Shown here in pieces: positions 5,900 through 6,173 of a stretch of 6,173 nt of DNA; positions within the stretch are counted from its first letter, which is position 1; each line of letters begins with the position of its first letter. Location of the stretch: NCBI GenBank assembly GCA_027371665.1, contig DAHXMP010000035.1:1-6173 (forward strand), read 5' to 3'. Under the pieces are notes generated by a model that saw only the letters and a list, made by a program, of their open reading frames with translations, was not told the DNA's origin and made no database searches. Source of the stretch: Bacteroidota bacterium. GTDB taxonomy: Bacteria; Bacteroidota; Ignavibacteria; Kapaibacteriales; UBA2268. Position numbers and translations under genes: made by a program.

Positions 5900-5924
5900 C
5901 CTGCAATTATGCGGAAGCAGGAAT
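5897..5924. repeat. ATTCCTGC palindrome
   Basis: ATTCCTGC (5897-5904) and GCAGGAAT (5917-5924) are perfect inverted 8-mers with a 12-base loop. This form (ATTCCTGC...GCAGGAAT) resembles short dispersed palindromes found between genes in many bacteria. TTT follows on the + side, weak support for terminator activity. Confidence 0.55.
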
Positions 5925-5976
5925 TTCAGCGATTTTCCTCCTTTATTAGAGCACAATTTTTTTTTAATTAAAATAC

Positions 5977-6000
5977 ATTGAAAATTAAAAATTGAAAATT
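5977..6000. repeat. AT-rich direct repeat, ATTGAAAATT twice
   Basis: ATTGAAAATT occurs at 5977-5986 and 5991-6000, a period of 14 bases, and ATTGAAAAT recurs at 6149-6157. The block is flanked by GCACAA (5951-5956) and TTGTGTGC (6001-6008), near-inverted copies that could close a long AT-rich stem. Confidence 0.45.
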
Positions 6001-6017
6001 TTGTGTGCAACTTCTCC

Positions 6018-6031
6018 CTTCCTTGAGGAAG
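6018..6031. repeat. Short CTTCC-TTGA-GGAAG hairpin
   Basis: CTTCC (6018-6022) pairs with GGAAG (6027-6031) around TTGA, inside a pyrimidine-rich then purine-rich stretch (6011-6043). This resembles remnants of a dispersed intergenic repeat in Bacteroidota-type genomes, but that likeness is from memory and was not searched. Confidence 0.35.
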
Positions 6032-6046
6032 AGTTGAGGTAGGTCT

Positions 6047-6081
6047 ATAATTAATTACGAATGACTAACGACTAATTGCGT
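6047..6081. repeat. Degenerate heptamer tandem repeat
   Basis: Five consecutive 7-base units can be laid out: ATAATTA, ATTACGA, ATGACTA, ACGACTA, ATTGCGT. They share an A-x-x-A/G-C-x-A pattern in the central three and drift at both ends. This is probably a decayed tandem repeat; function unknown. Confidence 0.35.
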
Positions 6082-6173
6082 CTCTTTTCGGATTAGCGGC
6101 TTTGCGAGAAAATTATTAATATCGTTTAAAAATTTATACATTAAAAATATTGAAAATATAAAATAAAAAATTT

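Larger units (their letters stand above)
5691..6173. other. Gene-free 3' region made of palindromes and AT-rich short repeats
   Basis: No credible coding frame or RNA gene is seen on either strand in these 483 bases. Instead there are five hairpin-forming palindromes, a 14-base-period AT-rich repeat, a run of heptamer-like units and further stretches that look like remnants of dispersed intergenic repeats. The individual elements are listed separately. The segments 5812-5868 and 6082-6148 show no structure I can name. Confidence 0.75.

Noticed and set aside
5691..6173. CRISPR array or tRNA in the 3' gene-free region
   Set aside because: Repeats are short, degenerate and not evenly spaced with unique spacers, and no cloverleaf or T-loop consensus is visible.

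Overview
The window looks like a chromosomal segment from an AT-rich member of the Bacteroidota/FCB group, possibly Ignavibacteria. Three signals support this. The reading frame entering from the left edge ends in a type A C-terminal sorting domain of the type IX secretion system (T9SS), a system confined to this phylum group. The promoter-like sequence before the first complete gene, TTTG-N20-TAAATTTG, matches the Bacteroidota -33/-7 consensus. The 3' non-coding stretch holds palindromic repeats of kinds I associate with such genomes. Clear Shine-Dalgarno sequences before several genes fit Ignavibacteria better than Bacteroidia or Flavobacteriia, where they are rare; this placement is an inference.

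Layout, all on the + strand: (1) 1-149, the last 48 codons of a T9SS-exported protein. (2) 150-229, promoter and ribosome binding site. (3) 230-610, rplS (ribosomal protein L19), closed by a strong intrinsic terminator at 629-661. (4) 685-5690, five tightly packed glycosyltransferase genes: two GT2-fold enzymes (685-1572 and 1575-2354, the second WaaE-like) and three different GT9 (heptosyltransferase-family) enzymes (2344-3630, 3623-4723, 4725-5690). Junctions are +2, -11, -8 and +1 nt, so this is almost certainly one translationally coupled operon. (5) 5691-6173, 483 bases with no gene, containing several palindromes and short repeats.

Together the five enzymes look like an assembly line for the core oligosaccharide of lipopolysaccharide or lipooligosaccharide: a WaaE-like transferase next to three ADP-heptose-type transferases acting on the cytoplasmic face of the inner membrane. 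Exact sugars and order cannot be read from sequence. No kinase, ligase, flippase or sugar-nucleotide gene is present here.

I found no convincing new system. The points most worth a second look are the three divergent tandem GT9 paralogues, one of which has His where the other two carry a Lys that aligns with a catalytic-site Lys; the operon start lying only 23 nt after a strong terminator with no visible promoter; rplS without trmD upstream; and the palindrome cluster at 5706-5924.
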